From Eustoma russellianum (Eukaryota; Streptophyta; Magnoliopsida; Gentianales; Gentianaceae), in the NCBI GenBank assembly GCA_036186865.1, contig AP025053.1, positions 3,137,224 to 3,201,223 of the forward strand: a stretch of DNA of 64,000 nt. The letters are read 5' to 3'. Every line of letters begins with the position of its first letter. Positions within the stretch are counted from its first letter, which is position 1. The translations under genes were made by a program, and so were the position numbers. The notes beneath the pieces are model-generated. The model ran no database searches. It saw only the letters and a program-made list of their open reading frames with translations, and was not told the origin of the DNA. This document shows, one piece after another, positions 1-10,676 of this stretch.

Positions 1-539
1 CTCTACACGATCTATTATTGTCAAACATTGTTCTACACTTTCTCAAAGTATAAAACATTGTTAGCAATCGCAGAATAGATTGACGAAATTCTCTTCATCC
101 AAGTAAAATTTATACATACATTCATGCCATTTGTCATTCTTACACAACTTGACACAATTTTATTATGGATCATCCAAAAATAACTTCTTTGTGTTTTCAG
201 CATGTGGGTAATGTTGTGTACACCTAACATTCTCTTACCCTGACATATGAGAGCTTCTGAAGCAAAAGAGTATTCTTGTTGTTGCTGCAGACAAAGACGT
301 ATAAAATTAACTATAAACACATTCATAATTCTTTTTCTTCTCAACTACAAGGAGAGACAGTCGAACGTAAAGATATTCTATCTAATGGATTCATCATACA
401 CTAACCTAGCTAATGCATCATACAGGTCTCACCACATCAGTTAGAACATGAAACACGTACAATAATAGATACTCAAACCTACATATATATATATATATAT
501 CAAAGAGCCATTAATTTTCCAATAGCTCAACTTTAATTC
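1..539. other. Intergenic, no gene seen
   Basis: This is the 3' flank of the minus-strand PMEI-like gene. It holds an (AT)n run at about 483-500. Bases 100-245 faintly resemble the short dispersed repeat found at 25755 and 56090, but the match is weak. No convincing reading frame is present. Confidence 0.6.
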
Positions 540-1115
540 TCAATAGCCACGAGATTCATCAAGAAGATTGATAAGATAAAGAGCATTACTAGTAGCTCTC
601 TCAACATTAGAGACCTTGCGTTTCACATCAGACCTAACCTTCCCATCAATCTCTCTGAATCCATCAAGACAACTGTCTTCATTTGTCAAAGCAGCACTAA
701 CCCACGTCTCAGCATTGCTCATATGCCATCTAAACCCACTCCCTCCGCTAAGATGTTGGAGTTCCGACAAGGTTTTGGTCAGCTCCTCTACAGCGTCGCC
801 TATCTGTTCGATACAATCCCTGAGAGGGCCATGCTCTTTTTTGCTTCTGGTTTTGAGTTGGGACATGTAATTTGAGATCTTTTTCGCCCTTGTGAGGCTG
901 ATTCTGACGGCTGCTTTTGCTAGTTCTTGAGGGGTGTTAGAGGGGCCGGTGTAGGAAGAGAGGGTTCGGAGGCAGACGGTGGGGTAGCTGGCGTGGGCGC
1001 AGGCAGTGTGGAGGAGGTCTTTTGGTGGTGCATTGGGTTTCTTGAGGGCGGTGATGGTGGACAGAAAAAGGAGAAGGGTGAAATGGAAGAGAAAGGATGT
1101 GAAAGGGGAAGGCAT
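540..1115 (-). CDS. PMEI / invertase-inhibitor-like secreted protein, 191 aa
   Basis: Seen: a single-exon frame of 191 residues. Residues 1-23 are a hydrophobic signal peptide (Leu/Phe-rich, ending near TITA). The rest is helical and has four cysteines at C39, C48, C101 and C149. This fits the PMEI fold, in which the first pair closes the N-terminal hairpin and the second pair ties the four-helix bundle. Family knowledge: such proteins act in the cell wall, where they inhibit pectin methylesterases or acid invertases; which of the two cannot be decided from sequence. The length (about 170-210 aa) is normal for a stand-alone inhibitor, and no pectinesterase catalytic domain follows. The start is the first in-frame Met and gives a proper signal peptide. 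A TATA-like sequence lies about 100 bp upstream. Nothing suggests it is broken. Confidence 0.9.
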   Translation of the reverse strand: MPSPFTSFLFHFTLLLFLSTITALKKPNAPPKDLLHTACAHASYPTVCLRTLSSYTGPSNTPQELAKAAVRISLTRAKKISNYMSQLKTRSKKEHGPLRDCIEQIGDAVEELTKTLSELQHLSGGSGFRWHMSNAETWVSAALTNEDSCLDGFREIDGKVRSDVKRKVSNVERATSNALYLINLLDESRGY

Positions 1116-1212
1116 TCTCGTGAGTTTCTTCCTGTTTCTTGTGGGATTTAGTTCTTTTGGTGGGAGTAATTTCTAGTAGAAGAGGATCAACATGTGAATG
1201 ATAGAAGGGGGA

Positions 1213-1219
1213 AATATAT
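1213..1219 (-). promoter_or_regulatory. Candidate TATA box of the PMEI-like gene
   Basis: Read on the minus strand this is TATATTT, about 98 bp upstream of the ATG at 1115. Spacing and composition fit a plant core promoter; the assignment is inferred. Confidence 0.4.
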
Positions 1220-1294
1220 TGTCAACTACCACTTGAGATACGTGCATGTTCAACTTGGATGTCCCTATTTTTGTTAAAAAACAATCAATGTTAA

Positions 1295-1620
1295 GCTCTG
1301 ATACCGATTGTTAGGTCTGTAACAATCATTTTATAAGAGGTGAATAGAATATTGGATAATGTTTTGTTTTTCCTCAGTTTAACTCATAACAACTCTCACT
1401 ACAAACCAAAAATAAGAAAGAAGAAGATGAGAGATTGACGTAGAGATCGATGTTGGACGGCGTACATCTGACTTTGGCAAAGAGTGACATCGATCGATTG
1501 GCTAGCGATCGACGTCACATTGATCTCTGTTTAAAGATCAATGTGAAGATCGACATTGCTTTTCTTGTACTTTCAAGTCTTTGTCATTTTCCAAATATAA
1601 ATTAATCTTTTCTATACTTT
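1295..1620 (-). repeat. LTR-retroelement relic: PBS-like site plus LTR start
   Basis: Read on the minus strand, 1295-1306 gives a near copy of the initiator-Met tRNA primer-binding site (GGTATCAGAGC). It lies a few bases from a sequence starting TGTTAGGTCTG on the plus strand at 1309. The adjoining 1441-1560 tract is full of GATCGATG/CATCGATC motifs, like the candidate LTR at 61960-62640. The far LTR edge was not found. Confidence 0.45.
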
Positions 1621-1961
1621 TTCCAACATCTTTTATCTTTATTAAAACTTTCATACTCCAAACACATATGACCTAATTTTCTGCATATATCATGCTTTGT
1701 GTACCTACTCACCTCCTCATTAAATTAAAAAAAAAAAAGAAGAAGACGAAAGAGGATAAAAACAAAGAGGGGCTTAATGCCTGCGGCATACAACCTCACC
1801 ATACATTGTTCGGAAAAATTCTTCAGCTGTCACAGTTAAACAATGTCATTTACATAATACTAGAATATATGAAATGTAATCTTATCATCACTATTAATAT
1901 AAAGTAACATGATATGGTTAGCTGTTCAAATTAGTCACGTGTAATTACTACATTAGTTAGC
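1621..1961. other. Intergenic, nothing recognised
   Basis: AT-rich sequence with a short poly-A/GA run near 1727-1745. No gene or element was recognised. Confidence 0.5.
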
Positions 1962-2155
1962 TATAGTAGAGCACGTTTCCGGTACATTAAACTCCCGTGT
2001 TTGTGCGTGATCCGGAGAGGAGCCGGATCGCTTCGCGATCTGATGTACGCAGTCTTACCATGCATTTTTTTATGCAAGAGGTTGTTTTCGCGGTTCGAAC
2101 CCGTGACCTCAAGGTCACAAAACAGTAATTTTACCAGTGGTTTAAGATCCGCCAT
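1962..2155 (-). repeat. tRNA-derived SINE, Au-like family
   Basis: On the minus strand it has the family layout: a tRNA-like head with a B-box (GGTTCGAACC), then a body with the palindromic ATCGCGAAGCGATC and a 3' part with a CTCTCCGGATC-like segment. The same layout recurs on both strands at about 3.5, 10.4, 18.6, 29.4, 40.1, 43.6, 53.1, 54.1 and 59.0 kb, which is why it is called one SINE family. Confidence 0.75.
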
Positions 2156-2724
2156 TTAAATTAATTAGATATAGTACATCAGCAAATAACGTGGTGCCAT
2201 GGTTACATGAGAAACTACTGAAAAGTGAAAACTAGTTGTATAATGATTCTTTAAGGAACAATTACCTAGCTAGCTGACATTAAATTCTCACTTACGGTGT
2301 AGATATAACAAATAATAAATAGGCGTGCGTACCTTTAAATTGAGTCGAACTTCTTTTATGCATGCATACATTAAGGAAAACAACAACATTATTACCATGT
2401 TGTAACGGGGTAAGAAAGATTGGATATATATAACCATACATATATATTAGAAACACACAAAAGTTGTTTCTAGATGATTTATAATAAAAATTGTGTTAAG
2501 CTATGTCGATAAATCACATCATATGGCATATTGGCATAGCACTTGGGTCCCATTGTCACTCGTACTTTTGCTCAACTTTTGTTACATACTCATGACCATA
2601 GCAGCTGTATGAATGGTTTTAATTTTTGGGTAGGTGAGTCACGTATATTAAACGAGACCCATCGTCAAAATTTCTTTTCGGCAAGTACGACGTGAAAAAA
2701 TAATGATCTATAGCACAATTTTTA
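2156..2724. other. Intergenic, nothing recognised
   Basis: AT-rich, no reading frame of note and no recognised repeat. Confidence 0.5.
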
Positions 2725-3454
2725 GGCCATCTCCAACCGGGATAGGATTCCCCTACCGCAGGAGGGTGCGGTGATGCGTGACCGTGCGACACGTGGCACT
2801 AAGAAGGGGTGGTGAGGCTAGATGCAGTTGACCCTCATCTAGCCTCACCACCCTTCCTTGCTGCCACGTGTCGCGTAGTCACAAAGGGGGTGAGGAAAGT
2901 GGGGGTGAGGAGATCCCAACCCTCTCCAACCATACACCAAAACACCCATTTGGTGCAAAAAAATACCTCCAACCATGCACTAAATGTTGCACCAAATAGG
3001 TGAAAATGAATAGTGTTGCACCTATTTATTGCACCAAATCACTATTCATCCGCCACATCATCATTTTAAGCTTATTAATAAAATTTTAATTTCGTTATAA
3101 TAATTTTAATTTTGTTAATTTCGTTATAAAAATTTTAATTTCGTTATAAAGATTTTAATTTCGTTAATTTCGTTGTAAGAAAAAATTATATAACAAAAAA
3201 TTATAGTAACACGTTAAGAAATAATCCATCTCAGTTAAATCAATGAATCATGAATACTTACGTTAAATTTATATGAATGTTAAATTTGTGTTAAATTATT
3301 TATAATAATGAATTAAAAATAGAATGATAGAAGAATCTTTAAGGAATATTCTTATTTGGTGCTGAATTTAGTGTTTGTGATTGGAGTATTTTTTACTGTT
3401 TATTGCATCTAATAGATGATTTGGTGTAAAGTTTGTTTTGGGTTGGAGATGGCC
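2725..3454. mobile_element. Tourist-like (PIF/Harbinger) MITE, copy 1, interrupted
   Basis: The ends are GGCCATCTCCAACC and its inverse, GGTTGGAGATGGCC. TTA target copies lie at 2722-2724 and 3455-3457. The interior repeats CACCAAATAG motifs and then TTTTAATTTCGTTATAA units. A 3-bp TTA duplication and this terminal type fit PIF/Harbinger. Without the insertion at 2739-2922 it is about 540 bp, close to copy 2 at 3904 once that copy's insertion is removed. Confidence 0.8.
2739..2922. mobile_element. MULE-type MITE family 1 (G-box arms), copy A, nested
   Basis: 184 bp with long inverted arms that carry ACACGTGGCA and TGCCACGTGT on the two sides of a GGTGAGGCTAGATG / CATCTAGCCTCACC core. It is flanked by a perfect 9-bp duplication, TCTCCAACC (2730-2738 and 2923-2931), so it inserted into the left end of the Tourist-like MITE. 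A 9-bp TSD is the Mutator superfamily hallmark. Confidence 0.85.
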
Positions 3455-3466
3455 TTACCTATTAGA

Positions 3467-3592
3467 ACTGCACCTCTTGCACAAAAGTACAGGGTAAGGG
3501 TAAGACTGCCTATATCATATCACAAATCGATCTAGTTTCCTTCCGGCCTCTGTACAAACGCAGGAGCCTAGTGCATCGAGAACGCTTTTTAT
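3467..3592 (+). repeat. Au-like SINE, 5'-truncated
   Basis: Contains CTCTTGCACAAAAGTACAGG, then the GGTAAGACTGC body and the GAGCCTAGTGCATCGAGAACG 3' end. The tRNA-like head is missing and GGGTAA is duplicated. Confidence 0.7.
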
Positions 3593-3931
3593 GATTTAAA
3601 TCATTTAACTTAATAAATTTGCAAAAACAATGAATATGAATATTATAAAGTTTTGGTTATGGTGTTCATTTTAATTGTTACATGCTATTTAACAAAAGAT
3701 AATTATTTTTGACAGATGTGCCACTATTTTGAGGGAACATTGTTTATATAGTCTGTTAAATGAAATATATAAAAAAAAATGAGTTAATAGTTATTGTTAC
3801 AAAATTAGTTTGGTTTAAATCATGAGTATAATAATAAAAAGAAAATGGAGCAAAACCTAACAATCATATGCAAAAGCCCAAAATTGATGGGATGGATTCC
3901 TTAGGGCATCTCCAATGGATGCACCTAAACA

Positions 3932-5843
3932 TAGGGGTGTACATGGTCCGGTTCGGCCGGTTTTGGAATATGTTACACACCAAACTGTATGTAATGGTTT
4001 TGAAATTGTAAAACCGAAACTGGACCGGGACTGGTCAACAAACTGTTTGACCGGTCCAGTTTGGTTTGGGTCGGTTCCAGTTTTTACCGGTTTGCAAAAT
4101 TTTTTTTACCTAAACATTCTGGTCGCCGAATTATCCTTTGCACTTTGCTGAAAGTTCCTTCTTCCATCAGATAAATTTTCAGAGTTTCTACTGTATCCGT
4201 GAGAATTCTTTTCAATAGTCCTTGGCCACTGCACTGTAGGCCTCTCATCCTGTTCCCCAGCAGGTGATATAGATTTCCCATCCTTTGGGACTCATCTTTT
4301 GTCCTCATACCTTCATCATGATATGGAGTTATCAAAACAAATGCGAAAATAAGATTTTAAGATTACAACAAAGGTGACAGATACAATAGACATACTTGGC
4401 ACGAATGAAATTTTCAATCCCAACTCTATCATAATTTGGTGGTAATTCTGCTTCCCAATAATTGTTTGACTTCTCGTTTCCCATTGCTGAAGAAGCAGGA
4501 ATTAGTTGCCCACATAACAGATTATAAGCTCTCTCATTCTCGAGGAGTCGCCACAGGGGGAAGGGGGGATGCTGGGGTGGAGCAGGGGAGCAAACTACAT
4601 GAAATCTTACACTGGATGAATGCCACTTGCTCACGAAGCCACGTGTCCAGCGTAGCAGATCTCACCTGCAACCAGATCAAGAAAGATTAATAGCTGGTTA
4701 TTCATCAGCAAACAACTTATTCAACAACACATTGCTTGCAGAAACATGGAGTTGAAGCTTTTTCTTTTCTTTTTTTCTTTTTTCTTTTGGAGTTGAAGCT
4801 TTTAGTCATACGCACACAAATATATGAGGAAGAAGACACATGAAAAAATCCACACTAAAGAAAGTTGAGGATAAATTTGCTCCTGATAAAAATTTATCAG
4901 AACACCAAACCACGTCTCAGATACTAAAAACTGACAATTTTAGCTCGAGTCATTGCCAGCCAAAAACACCTTTTTCTCTTTTACACATTTGTCAAGCTTC
5001 TCCTTCACCTTCTGTTGATTTCTGATTCTAAATATCAGATTACATATAAAAATGCAGGTTCGAGTTTAGACAGTCCCAGTACAGAAATTCTTTTTCCGTT
5101 TTCCGCCCTCCACCTCGCAGAACAAAACCCACGAAGAAAAAGTAAAAACATTACATAATTCAAAATCATAACAAATCCAAGCCCTCTGCCTTTTTTGCAT
5201 TCGAAGTTGAAAAAACACGAGAAAAAAAAGATAGAGATAGAGAGAGGAAAGAAGACTAACCTGACTAAGACTGAAAGTCTGAAAGTGGAGACTGCGGTGG
5301 ATGGAATGGTGGAACCTGCGGGATGCGGCTGCCGGCTAGAAGTGACGAAGAAAACAAAATGGGGGGAAATGGGAATTACTCAGAGATAGAGAGAGGATAG
5401 AAGACACTGCGTCAAGTGCTGGCTGCGGACTGCGTCACTGCGGTGGCTGGCTGCGGCTGGAACCTGCAATGGGAATTAGGGTTAGGGGTGAACTGTCAAG
5501 TGTGAACTGCTGATCGAAATTAGGGGTGAAGAAAAGGGAATAGCCTAGAATATTCTATAGCATTCTATTCCTTATTTCCTTAGTTTTTTTTTAAATAGGT
5601 TTTTCTAGTTTTTTTCCTGAAATATTAATATATTATATATAATATTTAATATTTATTATACTAAACCGGTCTGGTCCGGTTTTACGGTTTTATAATTTCA
5701 AAACCGAAACCGAACCGTAACAGACAGTCCGGTTTTTCTTTAATAAGTAAACCGGCTGTAAAACCATGGTTCGGTTTTAAACGGTTTGGACCAGCCCGGT
5801 TTGGTTTTTTGGTCCGGTTTTCATAAATTTTGTTCACCCCTAC
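3932..5843. mobile_element. Pack-hAT: hAT-like element carrying host gene pieces
   Basis: 1,912 bp. The left end starts TAGGGGTGTAC and the right end finishes GTTCACCCCTAC, giving short imperfect inverted repeats of hAT type. The flanks are CCTAAACA (3924-3931) and GCTAAACA (5844-5851), an 8-bp duplication with one mismatch; 8 bp is the hAT length. The subterminal ~150 bp on each side are dense in GGTCCGGTT/AACCGG motifs, typical transposase-binding repeats. No transposase is encoded. The interior holds ArfGAP exons and introns (4110-4665). Bases 4680-5580 may be further captured intron or leader DNA, but no exon was recognised there. Confidence 0.75.
4110..4665 (-). pseudogene. Captured ArfGAP (AGD5/NEVERSHED-like) gene fragment
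   Basis: Three minus-strand exons can be joined through GT-AG introns: 4665-4611, 4486-4396 and 4310 to about 4110; the introns are 124 and 85 bp. Exon 1 encodes VRSATLDTW...VAFIQ, exon 2 MGNEKSNNYWEAELPP and NYDRVGIENFIRAK, and exon 3 starts YEDKR. These are the second half of the ArfGAP domain and the linker after it, as in plant AGD5/NEV proteins, which switch off ARF GTPases at the trans-Golgi/early endosome. The zinc-finger half with the arginine finger is absent. A premature TGA follows YEDKR, where the family has Trp. Retained introns show DNA-level capture, not retrotransposition. It lies wholly inside the hAT-like element. It is not a working gene, but the frame is otherwise open, so capture is fairly recent. 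Confidence 0.85.
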
Positions 5844-6467
5844 GCTAAACACCTATTTGGTGCAAAATGCATCTCCAACCAATCACCAAATTGTGCACCT
5901 ATTAGGTGAAAATGAATAGTGTTGCACCAAATAGGTGCAACACTATTCATTGCACCAAATCACTATTCATCCACCACATCATCATTTTAAATATTAATTT
6001 AATTTTAATTTCATTAATTTCGTTATAATAATTTTAATTTTGTTATAAAAATTTTAATTTCGTTACTTTTGTTATAAAAATTTTAATTTCGTTAATTTCG
6101 TTATAATAAAAAATTATATAACAAAAATCTGGAATGAATACTTACATTAAATTTACATGAATGTTAAATTTGTGTTAAAATATTTATAATAATGAATTAA
6201 AAATAGAATGATAGAAGAATCTTTGAGGGAATATTCTTGTTTGGTGTTAGATTTGATGTTTGTGGTTGGAGTACTTTTTTTTGTTTATTGCACCAAATAG
6301 GTGATTTGGTGCAAAATTTGGTGTTTTGGGTTGGAGATGGTCTTAAGGCAGTCCATCTCATGATGATGAAGCATTTCAAACTTCAAACTTGAAAGTGAAA
6401 CCGGTTGACACAATTTTTTAATGCGTAAAATACGATATTACAAGGCCAAGAGAGGTAACAATAACAT

Positions 6468-6531
6468 TACCCTATTGCCTTGGAGTCTCCCGTTTATGAC
6501 GAGGTATAGAGGGATCGGATGTACGCATTAA
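6468..6531 (+). repeat. Fragment of short dispersed repeat (R4)
   Basis: Matches the start of the repeat seen in tandem at 31230: TTGCCTTGGAGTCTCCCG followed by a GGATCGGATGTACGC-like piece. Confidence 0.5.
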
Positions 6532-7225
6532 AAAATAAACTGCTAGAAAATTGAATGATACATAGAAGGAATAAGCGACGTAAAGAAAATTTTGTTTTTG
6601 TAAAGTCTTAAAATCAATAACTCTTAATCTGGAAACTTTAGCTTTAACCGCTTGAGATAGATCTCTACTAAACAAAACCAAAAAAAGTCATGCATTAAAA
6701 CACACTACTTTGCGTCTACACAGATTTACAACTCCCCAGTCCAATTATCAGTTGGTTCTGGGAGGATCAAATCCATACTTTTATTGTACGGTTTCATTTT
6801 ATAGTTTATATGAATGATCCGATCCGCAAGGACCATGATTGGGGCCACGTCCCATTTTGATTTCAAAAAGAATAATATTTGTATTGATTCTTTGTCAACA
6901 CAGTAATTATGCTCCTCATCTAAGGAAACCGCAGGGAGAGCCACCGACTCGAAAGCAGAAAGAAAAGATCGATCTTCTTTTTTCTCCAAGATCGAGCTGT
7001 CTAAACTTCGATCCTTCTTCCAATTATGTTCTCGTACTCAATCCCTAAAAAAACATCAAGAGTCTTGTGGAGTATAATTTAAATATAATATGCTCTTGAA
7101 CGAATATCTACCAATATATCGGTCTTTGTATCTGATAAATACAAAAGCAAGACAATGTCGGGTGCAGTAATACCATGCATTACAATGGCAGTTCTACGTT
7201 TCTATTTCCATTAGAGTTAATAACA
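6532..7225. other. Intergenic, no gene seen
   Basis: Short overlapping reading frames on both strands show no family signature and no codon bias. No element ends were found. Confidence 0.45.
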
Positions 7226-7390
7226 CACTTTTTACTTTAAAATATGATATAATAAAACAAAATGACGCACTAAATTGACTGATCTTCTTATATTATAAAG
7301 TAATAGACATGTTGACGCAATTTTCATTATGTGTCATCGGAAAACAACCTCTGTGTCGTATTACCGTAACACTGAAATCTTGCATCCTCG
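7226..7390 (-). repeat. Dispersed repeat R4, antisense copy
   Basis: Runs from AATATGATATAATAAAACAA through CTTCTTATATTATAAAG to CATCGGAAAACAACCTCTGT, the reverse of the unit at 37600 and 31230. Confidence 0.55.
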
Positions 7391-7782
7391 TGGTAATTGC
7401 ATGAGTTTCAGCCTGGTTCATCAAATGTAAATCTTGCATCCTCAATTGGCGTTTGATCTTAGTCTTCGTATTTGGTTTTAGTAGGCAGCGAAATGAATCC
7501 CAACAATATCAAAAGTTAAATTTGTTTTCAGTGAAACTTCCGACTCTATATACACATATGCATATATTTTTCGATCTAAAATATTTCATTTTTAAGATTC
7601 TACAGATAACTTACCATTTGAACTCGAGCTCTACCAAAATTTAATAAAACTGTCACAAGTTAAAAGAATTTCATATTAATCCATGCTCGAACAAACAAAA
7701 TCATGCTGGAAACTCGCGCATTACCTTTATGAGGGTTATATCCTTAATAAGAAAAGTTCGATCGAGTTTATATATGTCTGAT

Positions 7783-8080
7783 TAGGGCTGTTCAACGAAC
7801 AGAACAGTTTACGAACTGTTCGAGTTCGGTTCGTGTTCATTCGTTAATGGTCGATAAACGAGCCGAATTCAAACAACTATTCGGGTTCGTTTACTAAAAT
7901 AAGCCAAACTATTCGCGAACTATTCGGCTCGTTTAAACAGTTAAAGGGTTATCGAGCCGAACTCGAACCAATTTTAAAGTTTGTTTAGCTAAACAAACCG
8001 AGCCGAACAGTTTGTTTAGCCAAACGAATCTGAATTCAAAAACCTAGTATTCGGTTTGACTCGGTTCGTTAACACCGCTA
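7783..8080. mobile_element. hAT-type MITE, GTTCG-rich family, copy 1
   Basis: 298 bp with ends TAGGGCTGTTCAACGAAC and GTTCGTTAACACCGCTA. It is flanked by a perfect 8-bp duplication, TGTCTGAT (7775-7782 and 8081-8088). The interior is tiled with GTTCG/CGAAC and AACGAGCC motifs on both strands. No coding potential. Confidence 0.85.
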
Positions 8081-8288
8081 TGTCTGATGCATCTTTGAAA
8101 TGAAGCTCCTACTTGCGACAACAACAAAAATTGTCAGATCAAATTGCAACTTTACAACACACAATTTATTGATGGAACATTTTCCTCAAGTCCTCAACCT
8201 GTACCCTCGGTAAATATAACTCAAGATTGAAGAATCCTAGAAAAAGTTTGCCAATTGCTAGCACTCACAAGTTGTAGCACATCACCCG

Positions 8289-8473
8289 GGGTTAGGATCT
8301 CCTCACTCTCACTTTCCTCACCTCCTTTGTGATCACGCGACACGTGGCAGCAATGGAGGATGGTGAGGCTAGATGAGAGTCACCTGCATCTAGTCTCACC
8401 ACCCCTCCTTGCTGTCACGTGTCGCGCAGTCACGCGTTACTGCACCCCCTTTGCGGTGAAGGGATCCTATCCC
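8289..8473. mobile_element. MULE-type MITE family 1, copy B
   Basis: The inverse orientation of copy A: GGGTTAGGATCTCC at the left, GGATCCTATCCC at the right, with GACACGTGGCAG and a TCACGTGTCGC arm. The flanks CATCACCCG and CATCACTGG match at 7 of 9 positions, consistent with a decayed 9-bp TSD. It abuts a truncated TRIM. Confidence 0.75.
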
Positions 8474-8482
8474 CATCACTGG

Positions 8483-8892
8483 GGCTTGTGAATGAGGTGA
8501 GACCCATATTAACTCAAAACTTTAAAGAATTGGGTGGTGTTACCTCATACTCCTATAACTCATATATTTTTTCTCAAATTGGCCAATGTAGGACAATATT
8601 GCCACGTGGCTTGATATACACATGCGTCTTAAAACCCGACTTCAATCACAAACCACAAGTCTGGCATTAACATCTTGATTTGGGTGAGAGGACACAATAA
8701 ATGATCAACCATAGGACAGACAAGGTTTGAGTTCACATTTTAAATGGCTCTGATATCATGTTGAAACTTGAGCTTACATGAGATGAGACCCGTATCCATT
8801 CAAAACCTTAAGGCAATAGATGGTGGTACCTCATCCTCATATAACCAATATATTTTTCTCAAATTGGTCAATGTCGGACAATATTCTCAACA
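8483..8892 (-). mobile_element. TRIM retroelement, truncated copy
   Basis: The right LTR is 8759-8892, starting TGTTGAAACTTG and ending ATTCTCAACA. On its left is GCTCTGATATCA, the inverse of an initiator-Met PBS, so the element reads on the minus strand. The internal part and most of the second LTR are present, but the outer LTR end is lost at the junction with the MITE. Confidence 0.75.
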
Positions 8893-9214
8893 GTAATATC
8901 TACTTAAATCATTAAATAAAACTATATAGTTTCATTTTGGTATTCAAGTTTGGTGGATGATCTCAAATTACTTTTACTTTTAAATTTTTTTGGTGAAAAG
9001 GAGTACGGAAAATCGGGGTCCATTTCTATGATCAAATGAATGTGAACCTAAATAAAATCTTGTGATTAAAAAGTTATGGTGGTCACCTTTCAAGTACAAA
9101 TGCAATTGTAAAAGGAGCCATGACAGCATCATGTGCAACCTGCAGGTACTAGAAGATGCTATCCCTTTGATATAAGAGTTTTTTTAAAGTAGGAAAAAAA
9201 ATACTTGTCACTCG
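8893..9214. other. Intergenic, nothing recognised
   Basis: No reading frame or repeat signature seen. Confidence 0.45.
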
Positions 9215-9440
9215 AAATAATTGTTACACTTAATTTGGTTAAGTTGTTAAATGTAGAAGTTACACGTAACTTTGATACAGTAACGTCATATTATCATATT
9301 GGTGAGCATAATTGATAAGTAACCCGATTTGAATGTGTGACTTTAAGATTGTTACACTTAATCTGGTTAAGTTGTTAAGATTAGATGTTACACGCAAGTG
9401 TAACTTGTAACTATAGTATTTTTTCGCCATATATGAAAGA
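9215..9440. repeat. Imperfect ~110-bp direct repeat
   Basis: TTGTTACACTTAATTTGGTT (about 9220) recurs near 9350 with one change. TTGGTGAGCATAATTGATAAG occurs here and again, slightly changed, at 9908, on the far side of the MITE at 9448-9863. The MITE therefore probably split a larger repeat. Confidence 0.55.
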
Positions 9441-9447
9441 ACTAAGG

Positions 9448-9863
9448 TGTCGTTTGGTTCGTATTTGGGTATCAGAATTAGAATCGGAATGTGTATAACA
9501 TGGTATGTGTTTAGAGTATATGAGTTTGGGGCTAAAAGTGATAGTTGTTTGGTATTAAAGTGGGAATGTGTATGGAACGTATCGGAATTGAAATGAGTAT
9601 CGAATGTAGGCGGGCGGAAAAATTTGACCGGCTGGAACAGTGACCGACCGGCGACCGGCGGCGTTAACCTGCCATATCCCTCATTTCCCACCATTCCCCC
9701 ATATTGATAGACAAACGGAGATAATATGTCAAAAAACGATATCCATTACCAAATACTTGGATATCAAACCGAACCTCATACCTCCCATTTCTCCAAACAA
9801 AACTTTAATGGTTTTGGATTACTCCAAACTCATTTCCTTAATCTTAACTCCCAATCAAACACC
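9448..9863. mobile_element. Harbinger-like MITE with TTTGGTT ends, copy 1
   Basis: Starts GGTGTCGTTTGGTTCG and ends CCAATCAAACACC. The interior has paired tracts such as TATCAGAATTAGAATCGG and a GC-rich centre with GACCGGCGACCGG. The TSD is not clean here (TAA on the left, TTC on the right). The family assignment rests on the copy at 16146. Confidence 0.6.
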
Positions 9864-10054
9864 TTCTAAATAAAACTCTCTCGTCCAAAAAGAAAATATT
9901 ATCAGATTGGTGAGCATAATTGACAAGTAACAGGATTTGAACATATGTCTTTTAAATTTTGGGGCTTCAATCTTAAATACAAGGATTGCGTCTAATGAAT
10001 CGAACTTTTCTTTTCTTCTATTTTAGGTACGACTTTTTCACTTATTACATAATA

Positions 10055-10306
10055 CACCCTTCGTTCTAAAAATATTTTTCTAATTCTTAAACATAATTTA
10101 ATAGTCAAACTCTTTTGGTCATTATTTATATTTTACCTTCAATTGGTTACTCGAGGTAAAATAGAGAGAAATCATAAATGCGTTATTTGAAGGGAAGGGT
10201 ATTATAGAAACTTTGAATACTAATGCTTACTCTTTTTAAAAAGTGGACGATATTTTTGGAACAAATCAAAATAGAAAGATGGACAACATTTTTATGACGA
10301 AGGGGG
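10055..10306. mobile_element. Stowaway-like (Tc1/mariner) MITE
   Basis: Ends CACCCTTCGTTCTAAAAATA and its inverse near TTTTATGACGAAGGGGG, flanked by TA on both sides. This is the usual Stowaway layout. 252 bp, no coding capacity. Confidence 0.75.
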
Positions 10307-10344
10307 TAGTTTTATTGTGTTTACTTTATATTCTAATATTGTAA

Positions 10345-10465
10345 TGTTCGAGGATGGACCTTGGAACAACTGGTAAATGTAGGGTAAGGCTGCGTATAAC
10401 AAATCGCGAAGCGATCCGATCTCTCTCTAGACCTTGTGCAAACGTGAAAGACTAGTGCACGCCAT
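10345..10465 (+). repeat. Au-like SINE with internal deletion
   Basis: The head GACCTTGGAACAACTGGTAA joins directly to TGTAGGGTAAGGCTGCG, so the B-box region is missing. The palindrome AATCGCGAAGCGATC and the 3' end are kept. Confidence 0.75.
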
Positions 10466-10676
10466 TTAATAATATTGTAATGTTCAAATAAAACAAAAAA
10501 TTAAGCGCATTGCTTTCCAGTTTCCACCCTTTTGCAGTTTATTAAATCTGGATTCTTCGTGCGAATGAACAGATCGGTGTCGTATTGAGATGGAATCATG
10601 TGATCTGTATTCGCAATTAACAGCTCAACTGTTTAGGCTGAAACCAACAAAAACAAAATTACACGCAAAAACTTCA

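Larger units (their letters stand above)
3904..6342. mobile_element. Tourist-like (PIF/Harbinger) MITE, copy 2, interrupted
   Basis: The ends are GGGCATCTCCAATGG and GGTTGGAGATGGTC, with TTA on both sides (3901-3903 and 6343-6345). The right part repeats the same CACCAAATAGGTG and TTTTAATTTCGTTATAA tracts as copy 1. A hAT-like element (3932-5843) sits near the left end; without it the MITE is about 520 bp. Confidence 0.8.

Noticed and set aside
1962..2155. True tRNA gene suggested by B-box GGTTCGAACC
   Set aside because: No cloverleaf forms and the same sequence recurs as a dispersed SINE.
4084..4634. Two minus-strand frames that look like separate small genes
   Set aside because: They read through introns of the captured ArfGAP fragment; the spliced exons explain the recognisable part.
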